Assembly (NCBI GenBank): GCA_017745075.1
Contig: JAGIAD010000012.1
Location: forward strand, 45,941-109,940
From: Sphingobacteriaceae bacterium
GTDB taxonomy: Bacteria > Bacteroidota > Bacteroidia > Sphingobacteriales > Sphingobacteriaceae
Direction of reading: 5' to 3'
Length of the DNA stretch: 64,000 bases
The position numbers and the translations under genes were made by a program. The notes beneath the pieces are model-generated. The model was not told the DNA's origin, did not search any database, and saw nothing but the letters and a program-made list of their open reading frames with translations. Shown in pieces: positions 25,310-34,137 of the stretch; positions within the stretch are counted from its first letter, which is position 1, and each line of letters starts with the position of its first letter.

Positions 25310-25733
25310 TGTCATTCTGAGGGATAATTTATTGTATAAAAATCAATATAAATGACATTTAATTATTGGTCTTGTGCGATATGCAATTCCCCTCTTTCAG
25401 AGGGGTGTCCGCAGGACGGGGTGTTTTATTAGTCCTAGCCGGACAGGCTTCTTTCTTTTTGGTGTCAAAAAGAAACAAAAAACACCGGCTGAAAATTTTT
25501 CTTTCGAAGTTAGTAGGTTGGCTTGGCCAGTGCAGCCCGAAAAATTTATTAGGCCGGTTTTAAGTAGAACGGGGATACTGTGCTATGGCCTAGCTACACG
25601 GAAATACACAACACCACAATTCACTCATTAATAGGCGATTACAAAATAACATCATTGATAGCAAAGCGAAGAATCCTTTCTTTACTCTAATTTACTCTAA
25701 AAGGAAAGATTCTTCATTGCATTCAGAATGACA
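25310..25733. repeat. Non-coding block bounded by an 11-bp inverted repeat
   Basis: TGTCATTCTGA at 25310-25320 is matched in inverted order by TCAGAATGACA at 25723-25733. The left side continues with an ATAATTTATTGTATAAAA tract that recurs near 63846. Near the right end a hairpin joins GAAGAATCCTTTC to GGAAAGATTCTTC (about 25668-25714). Short overlapping ORFs here (25366-25631) are not convincing as genes. The whole 424-bp interval looks like a dispersed intergenic repeat or a small non-autonomous element. Confidence 0.5.
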
Positions 25734-25743
25734 TGAACAAATA

Positions 25744-26271
25744 TTAATTAACCGATCCCGATTTAACCAGTACGCGCTGATAGGCAGGTAAAGTCAGGTC
25801 ATCAACAATTACGCCCCTGGTGGTGCTTGCATGTACAAAAAAACCGCTGTTAAGGTATACTCCTACATGATCTACATCATTTCCGCCAAAAGAAAAAAAC
25901 ACCAGGTCTCCTTCCTTTAAATTATCGACATTTTTACGCTTCACCACATTGGCCTGCTCGCGCGAAATACGGGGAAGCGTAATCCCATATATTTCTTTTT
26001 CCAATAAAAAGGCAAAACCCGAACAATCGATCCCATTTTTATCCAATCCGCCAAAACGGTACTTCACACCTGTCCACTCGTTAATAAACCGGTAAAGCTG
26101 TTTGCTCTTTAAACTGGCCATGGCATCGGCCGCTTTCGAAGCTTTGGTATCACTCTTAACTGTATATTTTCTTGTTCCGCATGATGAAAGAAAGAATACA
26201 ATTATTATTAAAAAGAATATATTCCTTTTAAGGCGGAAGGTAAAAGGCGTAAGGTTTATTGTAAGCTGCAT
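25744..26271 (-). CDS. NlpC/P60 (C40) peptidoglycan endopeptidase lipoprotein
   Basis: A 175-residue lipoprotein (lipobox around LSSC31). The NlpC/P60 catalytic Cys is C83 in 'GLDKNGIDCSGFAFLLEK' and the catalytic His is in 'NDVDHVGVYLNSGFFVHAS'. The family cuts gamma-D-Glu-meso-DAP bonds in peptidoglycan stem peptides. It is a short single-domain enzyme, common in Bacteroidota, in the periplasm on the outer membrane. The gene stands between the intergenic repeat block and mutS with no clear operon partner. Confidence 0.93.
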   Translation of the reverse strand: MQLTINLTPFTFRLKRNIFFLIIIVFFLSSCGTRKYTVKSDTKASKAADAMASLKSKQLYRFINEWTGVKYRFGGLDKNGIDCSGFAFLLEKEIYGITLPRISREQANVVKRKNVDNLKEGDLVFFSFGGNDVDHVGVYLNSGFFVHASTTRGVIVDDLTLPAYQRVLVKSGSVN

Positions 26272-26346
26272 AAATATGACGTTAATGTATTAGAGATTAA
26301 TGGTATCTTGTCCTTAAACCTTACCCCCCCAAACCTCTAACCTTTC

Positions 26347-28959
26347 CTAATTCTTAATCAATCGTTGTATTTCATCCAGTTTTAACAATGCTTCCACGGG
26401 CGTTAATGCATTTACATCCAAATTGTTCAGGGTATCACGGATTTTTACCAGAATTGGATCATCAATAGCAAACATCTGTAACTGATAAGCCTGGTTCTGC
26501 ACTTTTTTAATGCTGTCTTTAATACTCTGCCCCTCTGTACGGTCTATCTCCAGTTTTTTTAATATTTCATTTGCCCGGCCGATCAGTTTTGGAGGCATAC
26601 CTGCCATTTTAGCCACATGTATACCAAAACTATGTTCGCTTCCGCCAGGAACCAGTTTACGTAAAAAGATTACTTTATTGGCCATCTCCTTTACCGAAAC
26701 ATTAAAGTTTTTAATACGCGGCATGGTATTGGCCAGCTCGTTCAGTTCGTGGTAATGGGTGGCAAAAAGCGTTTTCGGTCGGGATGTGGGGTGTTGGTGC
26801 AAAAACTCTGCAATGGCCCATGCAATCGAAATACCATCGTAAGTACTCGTACCACGGCCAATCTCGTCTAACAGAATTAAACTGTTATCTGAAATATTGT
26901 TTAAAATACTGGCCGTTTCATTCATCTCTACCATGAATGTACTTTCTCCTGACGATATGTTGTCTGAAGCCCCTACGCGGGTAAAAATTTTATCTACCAG
27001 GCCCACTTCAGCATCTTTTGCAGGCACAAACGAACCCATTTGCGCCATCAGTACGATTAAGGCGGTTTGCCTTAAAATAGCCGACTTACCCGCCATATTG
27101 GGACCGGTAATCATAATAATTTGCTGACTATCGGTATCCAGGTACACATCATTGGTGATGTATTCCTGCCCCACGGGCAACTGTTTTTCAATTACCGGAT
27201 GACGGCCACCTTTAATATCAAGCACCTTATTTTCGGTAACTTTTGGTTTGTTATAATGGTTTTTAGCAGCCAGTTGTGCAAAACACAATAAACAATCCAG
27301 CTGGGCAATTAAAAAAGAATCGAGTTGTATGGGTTTAATGTAACTGGCTGTTTCGTACATCAGTTCGTTATACAAACGGATTTCAATAGCCTGTATTTTC
27401 TCTTCGGCGCCTAAAATCTGGTCTTCATATTCTTTAAGTTCCGGTGTAATATAACGTTCGGCATTTACCAGCGTTTGCTTACGGATCCATCCTTCAGGTA
27501 CTTTATCTTTATGGGTATGGGTAACTTCTAAATAATACCCAAAAACATTGTTAAAGGCAATTTTTAAGGATGGGATACCCGTTGCTTCTGCTTCACGCTT
27601 CTGTATCTGTACCAGGTAATCTTTACCGCCGAAAGCAATTTTACGCAAACGGTCTAATTCTTCATCAATACCATCGGCAATTACATTACCTTTAATCAGC
27701 AAAGCTGGTGGATCGGCTTGCAGCTCCCTTTCAATTCTTTCCCTGATGGCCAAACAAGGGTTCAACTGATCTGCTATTTTGATCAGGAAAGGGTTTTTAG
27801 AATCGGCAGCTAATTTTTTAACGGCTTCGATATGGTACAATGCGCGCTTTAAGGCCACGAGTTCCCTTGGACCAACCCGCTGCAGGCCTACTTTTGAGAT
27901 CAGCCGTTCTAAATCGCCAATCTGTTTAATGTTATTTAAAAATTCGCCCTGCAGTTCTTCATGGCCAACAAAATACTCTACCATGCCAAGGCGTTCCTGG
28001 ATAGGTTTTAGCTCTTTTAATGGCATGATGATCCATTTCTGCAGCAAACGTGCACCCATTGGAGTACCGGTATGATCCAAAATATCGAAAAGGGTTACTG
28101 CATTATCATTTGCCGAATTTACCAGTTCCAGGTTACGGATGGTAAAGCGGTCTAACCACATATAGCGGTCTTCCTCGATGCGGCTTATTGAACTGATATG
28201 CTGCAGGTTGCGGTGCTCGGTTTCGCCTAAATAATGCAAAATAACCCCGGCGGCAACAATTCCGCTCTGTAAACGGTCTACACCAAAACCTTTTAAAGAT
28301 GAAACCTCAAAGTGTTTCATCAAGGTTTCATTACCGAAATCGGCGGTAAAAGGCCATTCGTCTAAACCAAAAGTATAAAAGCGATCGCCAAAGTTTTCTG
28401 TAAAAGCTTGTCGTTTCGATTTTTGGAAAATGACCTCTGTAGGTTTAAAACCCTGTAAAAGTTTATCAATATAATCGCTATTGCCCTGTGCAATTAAAAA
28501 TTCGCCCGTAGAAATATCTAAAAATGAAATGCCCAACTGCGTTTTATCGAAGAAAACACAGGCTAAAAAATTATTCGATTTCTGGTTTACAATATTATCG
28601 CCATAGGCTACACCCGGGGTAACCAGCTCAGTTACACCACGTTTAACAATAGTTTTGGTACTTTTAGGATCTTCGAGCTGATCGCATATCGCCACACGCT
28701 GGCCTGCTCTAACCAATTTAGAAAGGTAATTATCAAGCGAGTGGTGCGGAAAACCCGCCAGTTCCAATGCGCCACCATTAGGCCCTGTACCCCTTCTGGT
28801 GAGCACTATACCTAAAATTTGTGCCGTTTTAATGGCATCTTCGCCAAAGGTTTCATAAAAATCGCCAACCCTAAATAGTAAAAGTGCGCCCGGATACTTC
28901 GCTTTAATGGCGTTGTATTGCTGCATTAACGGGGTTTCTTTATTCGTGTCTTTAGCCAA
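26347..28959 (-). CDS. mutS: DNA mismatch repair protein MutS
   Basis: An 870-residue MutS1. The mismatch-binding motif is in 'FRVGDFYETFGEDA' (the FYE Phe-x-Glu at about residues 36-40), then connector and core domains, and the ABC-type ATPase near residue 615: Walker A 'TGPNMAGKSAILRQ', signature 'STFMVEMNETASIL', Walker B 'SLILLDEIGRGTSTYDG', and 'LFATHYHEL'. All are intact. Length is normal. The gene is monocistronic; a non-coding 355-bp flank with repeat fragments lies upstream. Confidence 0.97.
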   Translation of the reverse strand: MAKDTNKETPLMQQYNAIKAKYPGALLLFRVGDFYETFGEDAIKTAQILGIVLTRRGTGPNGGALELAGFPHHSLDNYLSKLVRAGQRVAICDQLEDPKSTKTIVKRGVTELVTPGVAYGDNIVNQKSNNFLACVFFDKTQLGISFLDISTGEFLIAQGNSDYIDKLLQGFKPTEVIFQKSKRQAFTENFGDRFYTFGLDEWPFTADFGNETLMKHFEVSSLKGFGVDRLQSGIVAAGVILHYLGETEHRNLQHISSISRIEEDRYMWLDRFTIRNLELVNSANDNAVTLFDILDHTGTPMGARLLQKWIIMPLKELKPIQERLGMVEYFVGHEELQGEFLNNIKQIGDLERLISKVGLQRVGPRELVALKRALYHIEAVKKLAADSKNPFLIKIADQLNPCLAIRERIERELQADPPALLIKGNVIADGIDEELDRLRKIAFGGKDYLVQIQKREAEATGIPSLKIAFNNVFGYYLEVTHTHKDKVPEGWIRKQTLVNAERYITPELKEYEDQILGAEEKIQAIEIRLYNELMYETASYIKPIQLDSFLIAQLDCLLCFAQLAAKNHYNKPKVTENKVLDIKGGRHPVIEKQLPVGQEYITNDVYLDTDSQQIIMITGPNMAGKSAILRQTALIVLMAQMGSFVPAKDAEVGLVDKIFTRVGASDNISSGESTFMVEMNETASILNNISDNSLILLDEIGRGTSTYDGISIAWAIAEFLHQHPTSRPKTLFATHYHELNELANTMPRIKNFNVSVKEMANKVIFLRKLVPGGSEHSFGIHVAKMAGMPPKLIGRANEILKKLEIDRTEGQSIKDSIKKVQNQAYQLQMFAIDDPILVKIRDTLNNLDVNALTPVEALLKLDEIQRLIKN

Positions 28960-29314
28960 AACTGAAATTAATTTACAAAAGCCATAAAGATAATACGAAT
29001 AAGCATTCTATGGCTGTTTTGTTGAAAAGTTGAAAAATTGTTTAAAATCGAAAGGTTAACCCTAAGATATTGCAGTCAGCCGATCTAAACAATTGCCCCA
29101 TCAGCTCCAGTTAACTGGTTTATACAGTTAACCATTTTTTGGAAATGAAGGGTTCTGTGCATTTCGGAGGCTGTAGCCCCGCTTTCCGCTTGTAGTCCCT
29201 CTTTTCAATCGGGAGCTACCGCTTCAATCAGGTTTACAAACCAGGGCCTGTTTTAGCCCGGCTGCAGTTCAGCATGACGATAAAAAAAAGCAATCTGATC
29301 AGATTGCTTTTCGT
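28960..29314. other. 355-bp non-coding interval with repeat half-site
   Basis: No ORF of merit. It holds the mutS upstream region and, at 29268-29279, TTCAGCATGACG, a half-copy of the repeat arm found at 30082-30143. It ends in the mqnA terminator (29286-29311). Confidence 0.4.
29286..29311 (-). terminator. mqnA terminator
   Basis: A perfect palindrome AGCAATCTGATCAGATTGCT flanked by A and T runs (29286-29311), with more A before it, so on the minus strand the stem ends in a U tract. It sits 4 bp past the mqnA stop at 29315. Confidence 0.75.
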
Positions 29315-30055
29315 TTACAAGCTAACTTTTTCCAGTTCTTCTATATAAGTCAGGAACAGCTTTAAGGCTTTTTTGCGGTCGTCAGTTACCTCAAATTGAA
29401 GTTTGTGGTACAAATAATCTTCCAGGTCGAAATCTGGTAATGCCGGCAGCTCTTGCAATACTTCTTTTCTGTGGTCTAAACCGAATTTTAAAGCGGTATT
29501 AAATTCGTCTTTAAATTCTTTCGGAATCTCTTTATTTGCTACCCAAGCTGCATACATAAATGGCAGTCCGGTGAAGTTTTTCCATTCCTCGCCCATATCG
29601 TAAGCGTAAGCAAAATCTTCTTTTTTACCAAAGGTTCTGTCGCCAATTAAAACAAAAGCATCAGTTTCTACAGCAGGATCAGTTGTAAACTCAACTTCCT
29701 TTTTCCAGTAGAATTTCAATAACACTCTAGCCAGGTTGTTCGAGGTTCTGGAGTGTGCATCCAAACGCAGGGTCTTAATTTCATTCACCGATACATGGCT
29801 AAAAATAAATACCGAGTTTACTGCACCATCGCTACCGATGCAATAATCGGCCACAATGTTGGCATTAGGCACATAGGGAATAGCTGCCACAGGCATTAAA
29901 CCTATATCTACCTGATTGTTAATTACTTTAGCAGCACAATCTGAAGGAATATCTAAACTTAAATCAATTTTATTTATAATGTCCGAATGTGTTAATCCGT
30001 ATATAAAAGCTTTAGTGTTGGTGTAAGCAACAGCTGATATTTTAATCTTACTCAA
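29315..30055 (-). CDS. mqnA: Chorismate dehydratase MqnA (futalosine pathway)
   Basis: A 246-residue periplasmic-binding-protein-like enzyme of the MqnA/MqnD group without signal peptide. Features: 'KISAVAYTNTKAFIYGLTHSD', 'SDCAAKVINNQVDIGLMPVAAIPYVPN', 'DYCIGSDGAVNSVFIFSHVSV', 'LDAHSRTSNNLARVLLKFYW', which is the MqnA pattern in which the SRTS segment binds the carboxylate. It catalyses the first step, dehydration of chorismate to 3-enolpyruvylbenzoate. It shares strand and group with mqnE, with a histidine-phosphatase gene between. Other pathway genes (mqnB, C, D) are not in the window. Confidence 0.88.
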   Translation of the reverse strand: MSKIKISAVAYTNTKAFIYGLTHSDIINKIDLSLDIPSDCAAKVINNQVDIGLMPVAAIPYVPNANIVADYCIGSDGAVNSVFIFSHVSVNEIKTLRLDAHSRTSNNLARVLLKFYWKKEVEFTTDPAVETDAFVLIGDRTFGKKEDFAYAYDMGEEWKNFTGLPFMYAAWVANKEIPKEFKDEFNTALKFGLDHRKEVLQELPALPDFDLEDYLYHKLQFEVTDDRKKALKLFLTYIEELEKVSL

Positions 30056-30081
30056 AGTGTTATGCTATTTTTAATTGTTGC

Positions 30082-30143
30082 CGTCATGCTGAATTTATTT
30101 CAGCATCTATCCTAACAGATCCTGAAACAAGTTCAGGATGACG
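30082..30143. repeat. Double-hairpin intergenic repeat
   Basis: Two stem-loops in tandem: ATGCTGAA-tttattTCAGCAT and ATCCTGAA-acaag-TTCAGGAT, with CGTCAT and ATGACG at the ends forming an outer pairing. A lone half-copy of the first arm is at 29268. This is the style of Bacteroidota dispersed intergenic hairpins and separates mqnA from the phosphatase gene. Confidence 0.7.
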
Positions 30144-30154
30144 AACTGAGAAAA

Positions 30155-30778
30155 TTATTCAATTACTATTCCGTCTAAATGAACGGCACTGTTAAATTCA
30201 AGAACTGTAAATTTCCCGTTTTCGAAACCCATTTTATAGAGCACCGTATTCTGATGAGGGAATTCAATCATTTCGCTCAATGGCTTACCTAACAATAAAC
30301 ACAGAAAAACACGCATTGCTCTGCCGTGCATGCAAAGCAGCACTGTTTTTTCTTCGGGCCTTGTCATCAAAATTTCCATGGGTTGTTTTAAACGTTCGTA
30401 AACATCCTGAACGCTTTCACCACCTTCGAAATGAGCTGTGTAATTTCCATTTTCCCAGCTCTGCAACATCTCACGGAAAGCTTCACGTGCACTTTCGGTA
30501 TTTGGCTTTCCTTCCCAGATACCCCAGGCCAATTCATCCAATCCCGAAAGCCTTTCCCATGGCAGTCCCGAATCAATAAATTTCTGAACAGTTTGCCAGG
30601 TACGTTTTAAATCTGAAGTGTAAATCTTATCAAAAGGAATATCTTTATAGGTTTGATAAAAAGCCTCAGCCTGCGCCCTTCCTAAAGCATTTAAGTCAGA
30701 ATTTATACCCCTGCCCTGTACTATGCCCTGCCTGTTAAGTTCCGTTTCGCCGTGGCGTATAATGTATATTTCTTTCAT
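30155..30778 (-). CDS. Histidine phosphatase family (phosphoglycerate-mutase-like) protein
   Basis: A 207-residue histidine phosphatase: the RHGE catalytic tetrad start (R8-H9-G10-E11), 'DKIYTSDLKRTWQTVQ' (Arg pocket), 'LDELAWGIWEGKPNTESAREAF' (the insert that contributes the second acid), and 'LLCMHGRAMRVFLCLLLGKPLSE' (second catalytic His). Members include broad-range phosphatases and alpha-ribazole or phosphoglycerate-type enzymes. It lies between mqnE and mqnA, so it is probably co-transcribed with them and might act on a menaquinone pathway intermediate, but that is inference. Confidence 0.9.
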   Translation of the reverse strand: MKEIYIIRHGETELNRQGIVQGRGINSDLNALGRAQAEAFYQTYKDIPFDKIYTSDLKRTWQTVQKFIDSGLPWERLSGLDELAWGIWEGKPNTESAREAFREMLQSWENGNYTAHFEGGESVQDVYERLKQPMEILMTRPEEKTVLLCMHGRAMRVFLCLLLGKPLSEMIEFPHQNTVLYKMGFENGKFTVLEFNSAVHLDGIVIE

Positions 30779-30875
30779 CTAATTCATTATCGAATGAGGG
30801 ATTTTTGATTGATTGAATGTTAAATTTAACGTTCAACATCTTCGTTCACTCATCCATTCATTCAACATTGTATCA

Positions 30876-32069
30876 CTAATTCACCACTGGTAATTTATAG
30901 TACTGCGGTTTCTTCTCTTCCTCGAAAACAACATTCTCGAAATCCGTAACCACATTATATAAAGTATCGCGCTCTATTGCCTTTCTGCCCACCTGTTTAA
31001 TCAGATTAACCAGCTCTTTAGTACTCATTGCAGGTGTTTGTTCTTCTGCACCAGCCATAGAGTATATTTTTGTGGTATCATCTAAAGTGCCGTCGATATC
31101 ATCAACACCATAATTCAGGGATAACTGGGCTGTTTCGCGACTGATCATTGCCCAATAGGCTTTAATATGATCGAAATTATCCATATAGATACGGGCAACG
31201 GCATAATTTCTTAAATCTTCAACTACCGACGATTCAGGCACATGGCTCATCTGGTTGTGCTGGTTCCTGAATTTTAGAGGAATAAAGGTCTGAAAACCTC
31301 CGGTACGGTCTTGCAATTCGCGGAGTTTCTCCATATGATCTACACGGTGCCAGTATTTTTCGATATGTCCATAAAGCATGGTAGCATTACTGCGCATACC
31401 CAGCTTGTGCCATTCTTCATGTATATCCAGCCACTGCTGCCCGGTACATTTATCTTTTGCGATCTGTTCCCTGATCTCCGGGTGGAAGATCTCAGCACCG
31501 CCACCTGGTATTGATTCCAGTCCGGCTTCTTTCATTAAACGCATACCTGTGGCGTAATCGATTTTGGCCTTTTTGAAAATATAGTGGTACTCTACCGGTG
31601 TTAATGCCTTTACATGCAAATCAGGACGGTGCTGTTTGATGGCCGTAAATAATGCAGAATAAAATGCCACATCATACTGAGGAAGAACGCCGCCAACAAT
31701 ATGCACTTCGGTTACGGGCTCGCCATCATATTTTTTAACAATATCGAGCATCTGTTCCATGGTTAATGCCCAGCCCTCTTCTTTTTGTTTAATTAAACGC
31801 GAATACGAACAGAATTTGCAGTCGTAAACACAAAGATTGGTTGGTTCTAAGTGGAAATTACGATTGAAATAAGTTTTATCGCCGTGTTTTTTCTCGCGGA
31901 TATAATTTGCAAGAATACCGAGGTAGCCTAGTTCGGCATGTTCGTAAAGATATACACCTTCATCAAATGTAATCCGCTCTCCGTGAAGAACTTTGTGCGC
32001 TATGTTTTGTAATTCAGTTGATAAATTGGTATCAGCTAATATTTTTTCAACTTGCTCAGTTGTATTCAT
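30876..32069 (-). CDS. mqnE: Aminofutalosine synthase MqnE (radical SAM)
   Basis: From the ATG at 32069 (MNTTEQVEKILADTN) it is 397 residues, the usual MqnE length; the 66 extra upstream codons are not supported. The radical-SAM cluster C80-x3-C84-x2-C87 is in 'NLCVYDCKFCSYS'. Later marks are 'LESIPGGGAEIFHPEIREQI', 'SNATMLYGHIEKYWHRVDHM', 'LRELQDRTGGFQTFIPLKFRN' and 'DHIKAYWAMIS', all MqnE. The enzyme converts 3-enolpyruvylbenzoate with SAM to aminofutalosine. It heads a group with the histidine phosphatase and mqnA. Confidence 0.94.
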   Translation of the reverse strand: MNTTEQVEKILADTNLSTELQNIAHKVLHGERITFDEGVYLYEHAELGYLGILANYIREKKHGDKTYFNRNFHLEPTNLCVYDCKFCSYSRLIKQKEEGWALTMEQMLDIVKKYDGEPVTEVHIVGGVLPQYDVAFYSALFTAIKQHRPDLHVKALTPVEYHYIFKKAKIDYATGMRLMKEAGLESIPGGGAEIFHPEIREQIAKDKCTGQQWLDIHEEWHKLGMRSNATMLYGHIEKYWHRVDHMEKLRELQDRTGGFQTFIPLKFRNQHNQMSHVPESSVVEDLRNYAVARIYMDNFDHIKAYWAMISRETAQLSLNYGVDDIDGTLDDTTKIYSMAGAEEQTPAMSTKELVNLIKQVGRKAIERDTLYNVVTDFENVVFEEEKKPQYYKLPVVN

Positions 32070-32364
32070 TCCTGATTTATTTTGAACAAAAATACAATAA
32101 TGAGGCGATTTGAAAATCATTTTCTTGTAACAAACCTCATTTAACACAGAAAACATAGTATGAACAAAAGAAATACTTTCCGTGTACTTCGTGCTTCCGT
32201 GGCAAAAGAGAAACAGGTAGATGCACGCAGTGTTGGAAAATAATAGCCACTGAAACACAGCAGGCACAGAATAAATTATTGGATTATTTCTGTGGCAAAA
32301 CAGTTGTATAAAAAAAGCACCTCTTTTCAGAAGTGCTTCCGGGTATGTTTTTCAATGTTAAATA
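32070..32364. other. 295-bp spacer with remnant repeat tracts
   Basis: No gene is visible. It holds 'CCGTGGCAAAA' near 32199 and 'TGTGGCAAAA' near 32291, similar tracts spaced about 90 bp apart, and the terminator described at 32308-32338. The rest reads as decayed intergenic repeat material. Confidence 0.3.
32308..32338 (-). terminator. Terminator of lipoprotein gene
   Basis: AAGCACCTCT (32315-32324) and AGAAGTGCTT (32329-32338) form a stem with one mismatch and a TTTC loop. On the minus strand it is followed by a U tract (the A run 32309-32316). Confidence 0.6.
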
Positions 32365-32859
32365 TTATCTTGCTGCAGGCACAAAAGTTAACACAATGTT
32401 TGCAGTTCTGCCTCCAAATTCGATCGGCGATTTTAGAATCATTTGTGTACTCGAAAGATCGGTCAAAACCAAACGGTAGCCTTCGGTTACATTTTTAGCT
32501 TTATCGCCCTCAAATATTTTTTTAAACTGGAAAGTCTGATCTTTAGGCGCTGCCGACCAGAAAATGGTCTGCACTACCGAACCACATGCGCTTGATGCCG
32601 GTAAAGTATAAGAACCGTTACCACTATTGGTTAAATGCCAGGTACTGCCCTGAAAACATTTGTAAGATTTTTCGCCAAACAAGCCTTGTACAGCCCCATC
32701 AGGCAACCCTTCCAAAGCCACATTACTTACCACCCAGTCGCGAACAACTGTACCCCTGCTCCCCGTAACACCGGCAGTAACCCTTTTTGCAGTGTTGCAG
32801 CTTTGTAACATTACTAAAGTAGAACATGCTATTGCGATAGCTATAAATAATCTTTTCAT
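32365..32859 (-). CDS. Lipocalin-like lipoprotein
   Basis: A 164-residue lipoprotein (lipobox LQSC near residue 21). The mature part is beta-rich: 'GTVVRDWVVSNVALEGLPDGAVQGLFG', 'YKCFQGSTWHLTNSGNGSYTLPAS', 'GYRLVLTDLSSTQMILKSPIEFGGRTANIVLTF', a lipocalin-type barrel as found in many Bacteroidota outer-membrane lipoproteins. Three internal cysteines (CF, ACG) may form a disulfide. No enzymatic motif is visible. It is followed by its own terminator. Confidence 0.75.
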   Translation of the reverse strand: MKRLFIAIAIACSTLVMLQSCNTAKRVTAGVTGSRGTVVRDWVVSNVALEGLPDGAVQGLFGEKSYKCFQGSTWHLTNSGNGSYTLPASSACGSVVQTIFWSAAPKDQTFQFKKIFEGDKAKNVTEGYRLVLTDLSSTQMILKSPIEFGGRTANIVLTFVPAAR

Positions 32860-32982
32860 TTTTTGTTTAATTAAATTTCGACAAACTTGTTACATAAATC
32901 TTGCCAAAACCATTACGAATCTTAAATTAGCAGCAAATTATTAAATTATCTCCCAATAACACCCATACTGCTATCAATTGTT

Positions 32983-34098
32983 ATGAAACCCGAAACCCTT
33001 GCTATCCACGCTTCTAATCTTGTAAAAACAGCCACAGGCGACGTTACACCACCGCTTAACCTAAGCACAACTTTTTTTCGGGGTGAGGATGGAGGTTATC
33101 CCGGCGGACACATGTACAGTAGGGTAAGCAATCCAAACCGGTCTGCTTTAGAAAACACTGTAGCCAAATTAGAATATGGCGAAGATGCTGCAGCTTTTTC
33201 TTCGGGAAACACCTGTGGTTTGGCACTATTTCAGGCTTTAAAGCCCGGCAGCCACGTTATAGCACCTGATGATATGTACTGGGGAATTAAAAAGCAGTTG
33301 CTTACCATCTTTAACGAGAGTCTGGAATTTGATTTTATTGATCAGACCGATCTAAACCTGATACAAAACAGTATTAAACCCAATACACAGTTAATCTGGA
33401 TCGAAACACCATCAAATCCACTGCTAAAAGTCACAGATATTGAAGAAATAGCTAAAATTGCCAAAGCCAAAAATATTCCACTGGTGTGCGACAGTACCTT
33501 TGCCTCTCCTATTTTACAAAACCCAATTTTGTTAGGTGCTGATATTGTGATGCACAGCAGTACCAAGTATTTAGGCGGACACAGTGATGTACTCGGTGGA
33601 ATTCTGGTAACTGCGAAAAAAGATGAGTTGTGGGAGAAGATCAAAAATATCCAGCAAACTGGTGGTGCTGTACCATCGCCTTTCGATTGCTTTTTACTTA
33701 CCCGCAGCATTAAAACCCTGGCTTACCGTATGAAAGGCCATTGTGAAAACGGAAAAAAGGTAGCCGACTATTTAAGCGAACACCCTAATATAGAAGCTGT
33801 TTTTTATCCCGGGCTGGAAAGTCACCCACAGTATGAAATTGCAAAAAAACAGATGAAAGATTTTAGTGGAATGATGTCGTTTTTAGTTAAAGGTGATGTT
33901 GAAGCCACTCATAAAGTGGTGAATAAAGTTAAATTATTTGCACAGGCGACCAGTTTAGGTGGCGTGGAAAGTTTAATTGAACACCGTTATTCTATTGAAG
34001 GCCCTGATAGTAAAACCCCTAAAAACCTGATCCGTATTTCAGTAGGATTAGAACATATAGATGATATTATTGCAGATTTAGCGCAGGCGCTGGACTAA
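32983..34098 (+). CDS. Cystathionine gamma-synthase/lyase-like PLP enzyme
   Basis: A 371-residue Cys/Met-metabolism PLP enzyme. Fingerprint: 'HMYSRVSNPNRSALENTVAKLE', 'FSSGNTCGLALFQAL', 'WIETPSNPLLKVTDI', and the PLP Lys K195 in 'MHSSTKYLGGHSDVLGG'. The length and PSPFDCFLLTRSIKTLAYRM segment fit cystathionine gamma-synthase/gamma-lyase (MetB/MetC-like) rather than O-acetylhomoserine sulfhydrylase. It runs before the riboswitch-controlled metY-metX-hom group but is separated from it by a convergent gene and has its own terminator. So the organism seems to have both the transsulfuration enzyme and the direct sulfhydrylation one (metY). Which reaction dominates is not clear. Confidence 0.88.
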   Translation: MKPETLAIHASNLVKTATGDVTPPLNLSTTFFRGEDGGYPGGHMYSRVSNPNRSALENTVAKLEYGEDAAAFSSGNTCGLALFQALKPGSHVIAPDDMYWGIKKQLLTIFNESLEFDFIDQTDLNLIQNSIKPNTQLIWIETPSNPLLKVTDIEEIAKIAKAKNIPLVCDSTFASPILQNPILLGADIVMHSSTKYLGGHSDVLGGILVTAKKDELWEKIKNIQQTGGAVPSPFDCFLLTRSIKTLAYRMKGHCENGKKVADYLSEHPNIEAVFYPGLESHPQYEIAKKQMKDFSGMMSFLVKGDVEATHKVVNKVKLFAQATSLGGVESLIEHRYSIEGPDSKTPKNLIRISVGLEHIDDIIADLAQALD

Positions 34099-34099
34099 A

Positions 34100-34132
34100 A
34101 AACCTATAAGATCTTTAAGACCTTATAGGTTT
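34100..34132. terminator. Convergent terminator after the PLP enzyme gene
   Basis: AAACCTATAAG (34100-34110) pairs perfectly with CTTATAGGTTT (34122-34132), an 11-bp stem in the 39 bp between the stops of the converging genes at 34098 and 34138. Confidence 0.7.
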
Positions 34133-34137
34133 CTAAA

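Noticed and set aside
25366..25631. Two overlapping short ORFs (+ strand) in the 25.3-25.7 kb spacer
   Set aside because: They overlap in different frames, have low-complexity composition, and lie inside the inverted-repeat-bounded non-coding block; there is no signal peptide or recognisable motif.
32070..32267. 66-codon N-terminal extension of MqnE
   Set aside because: It lacks family similarity; the ATG at 32069 gives the usual length and start context of MqnE.
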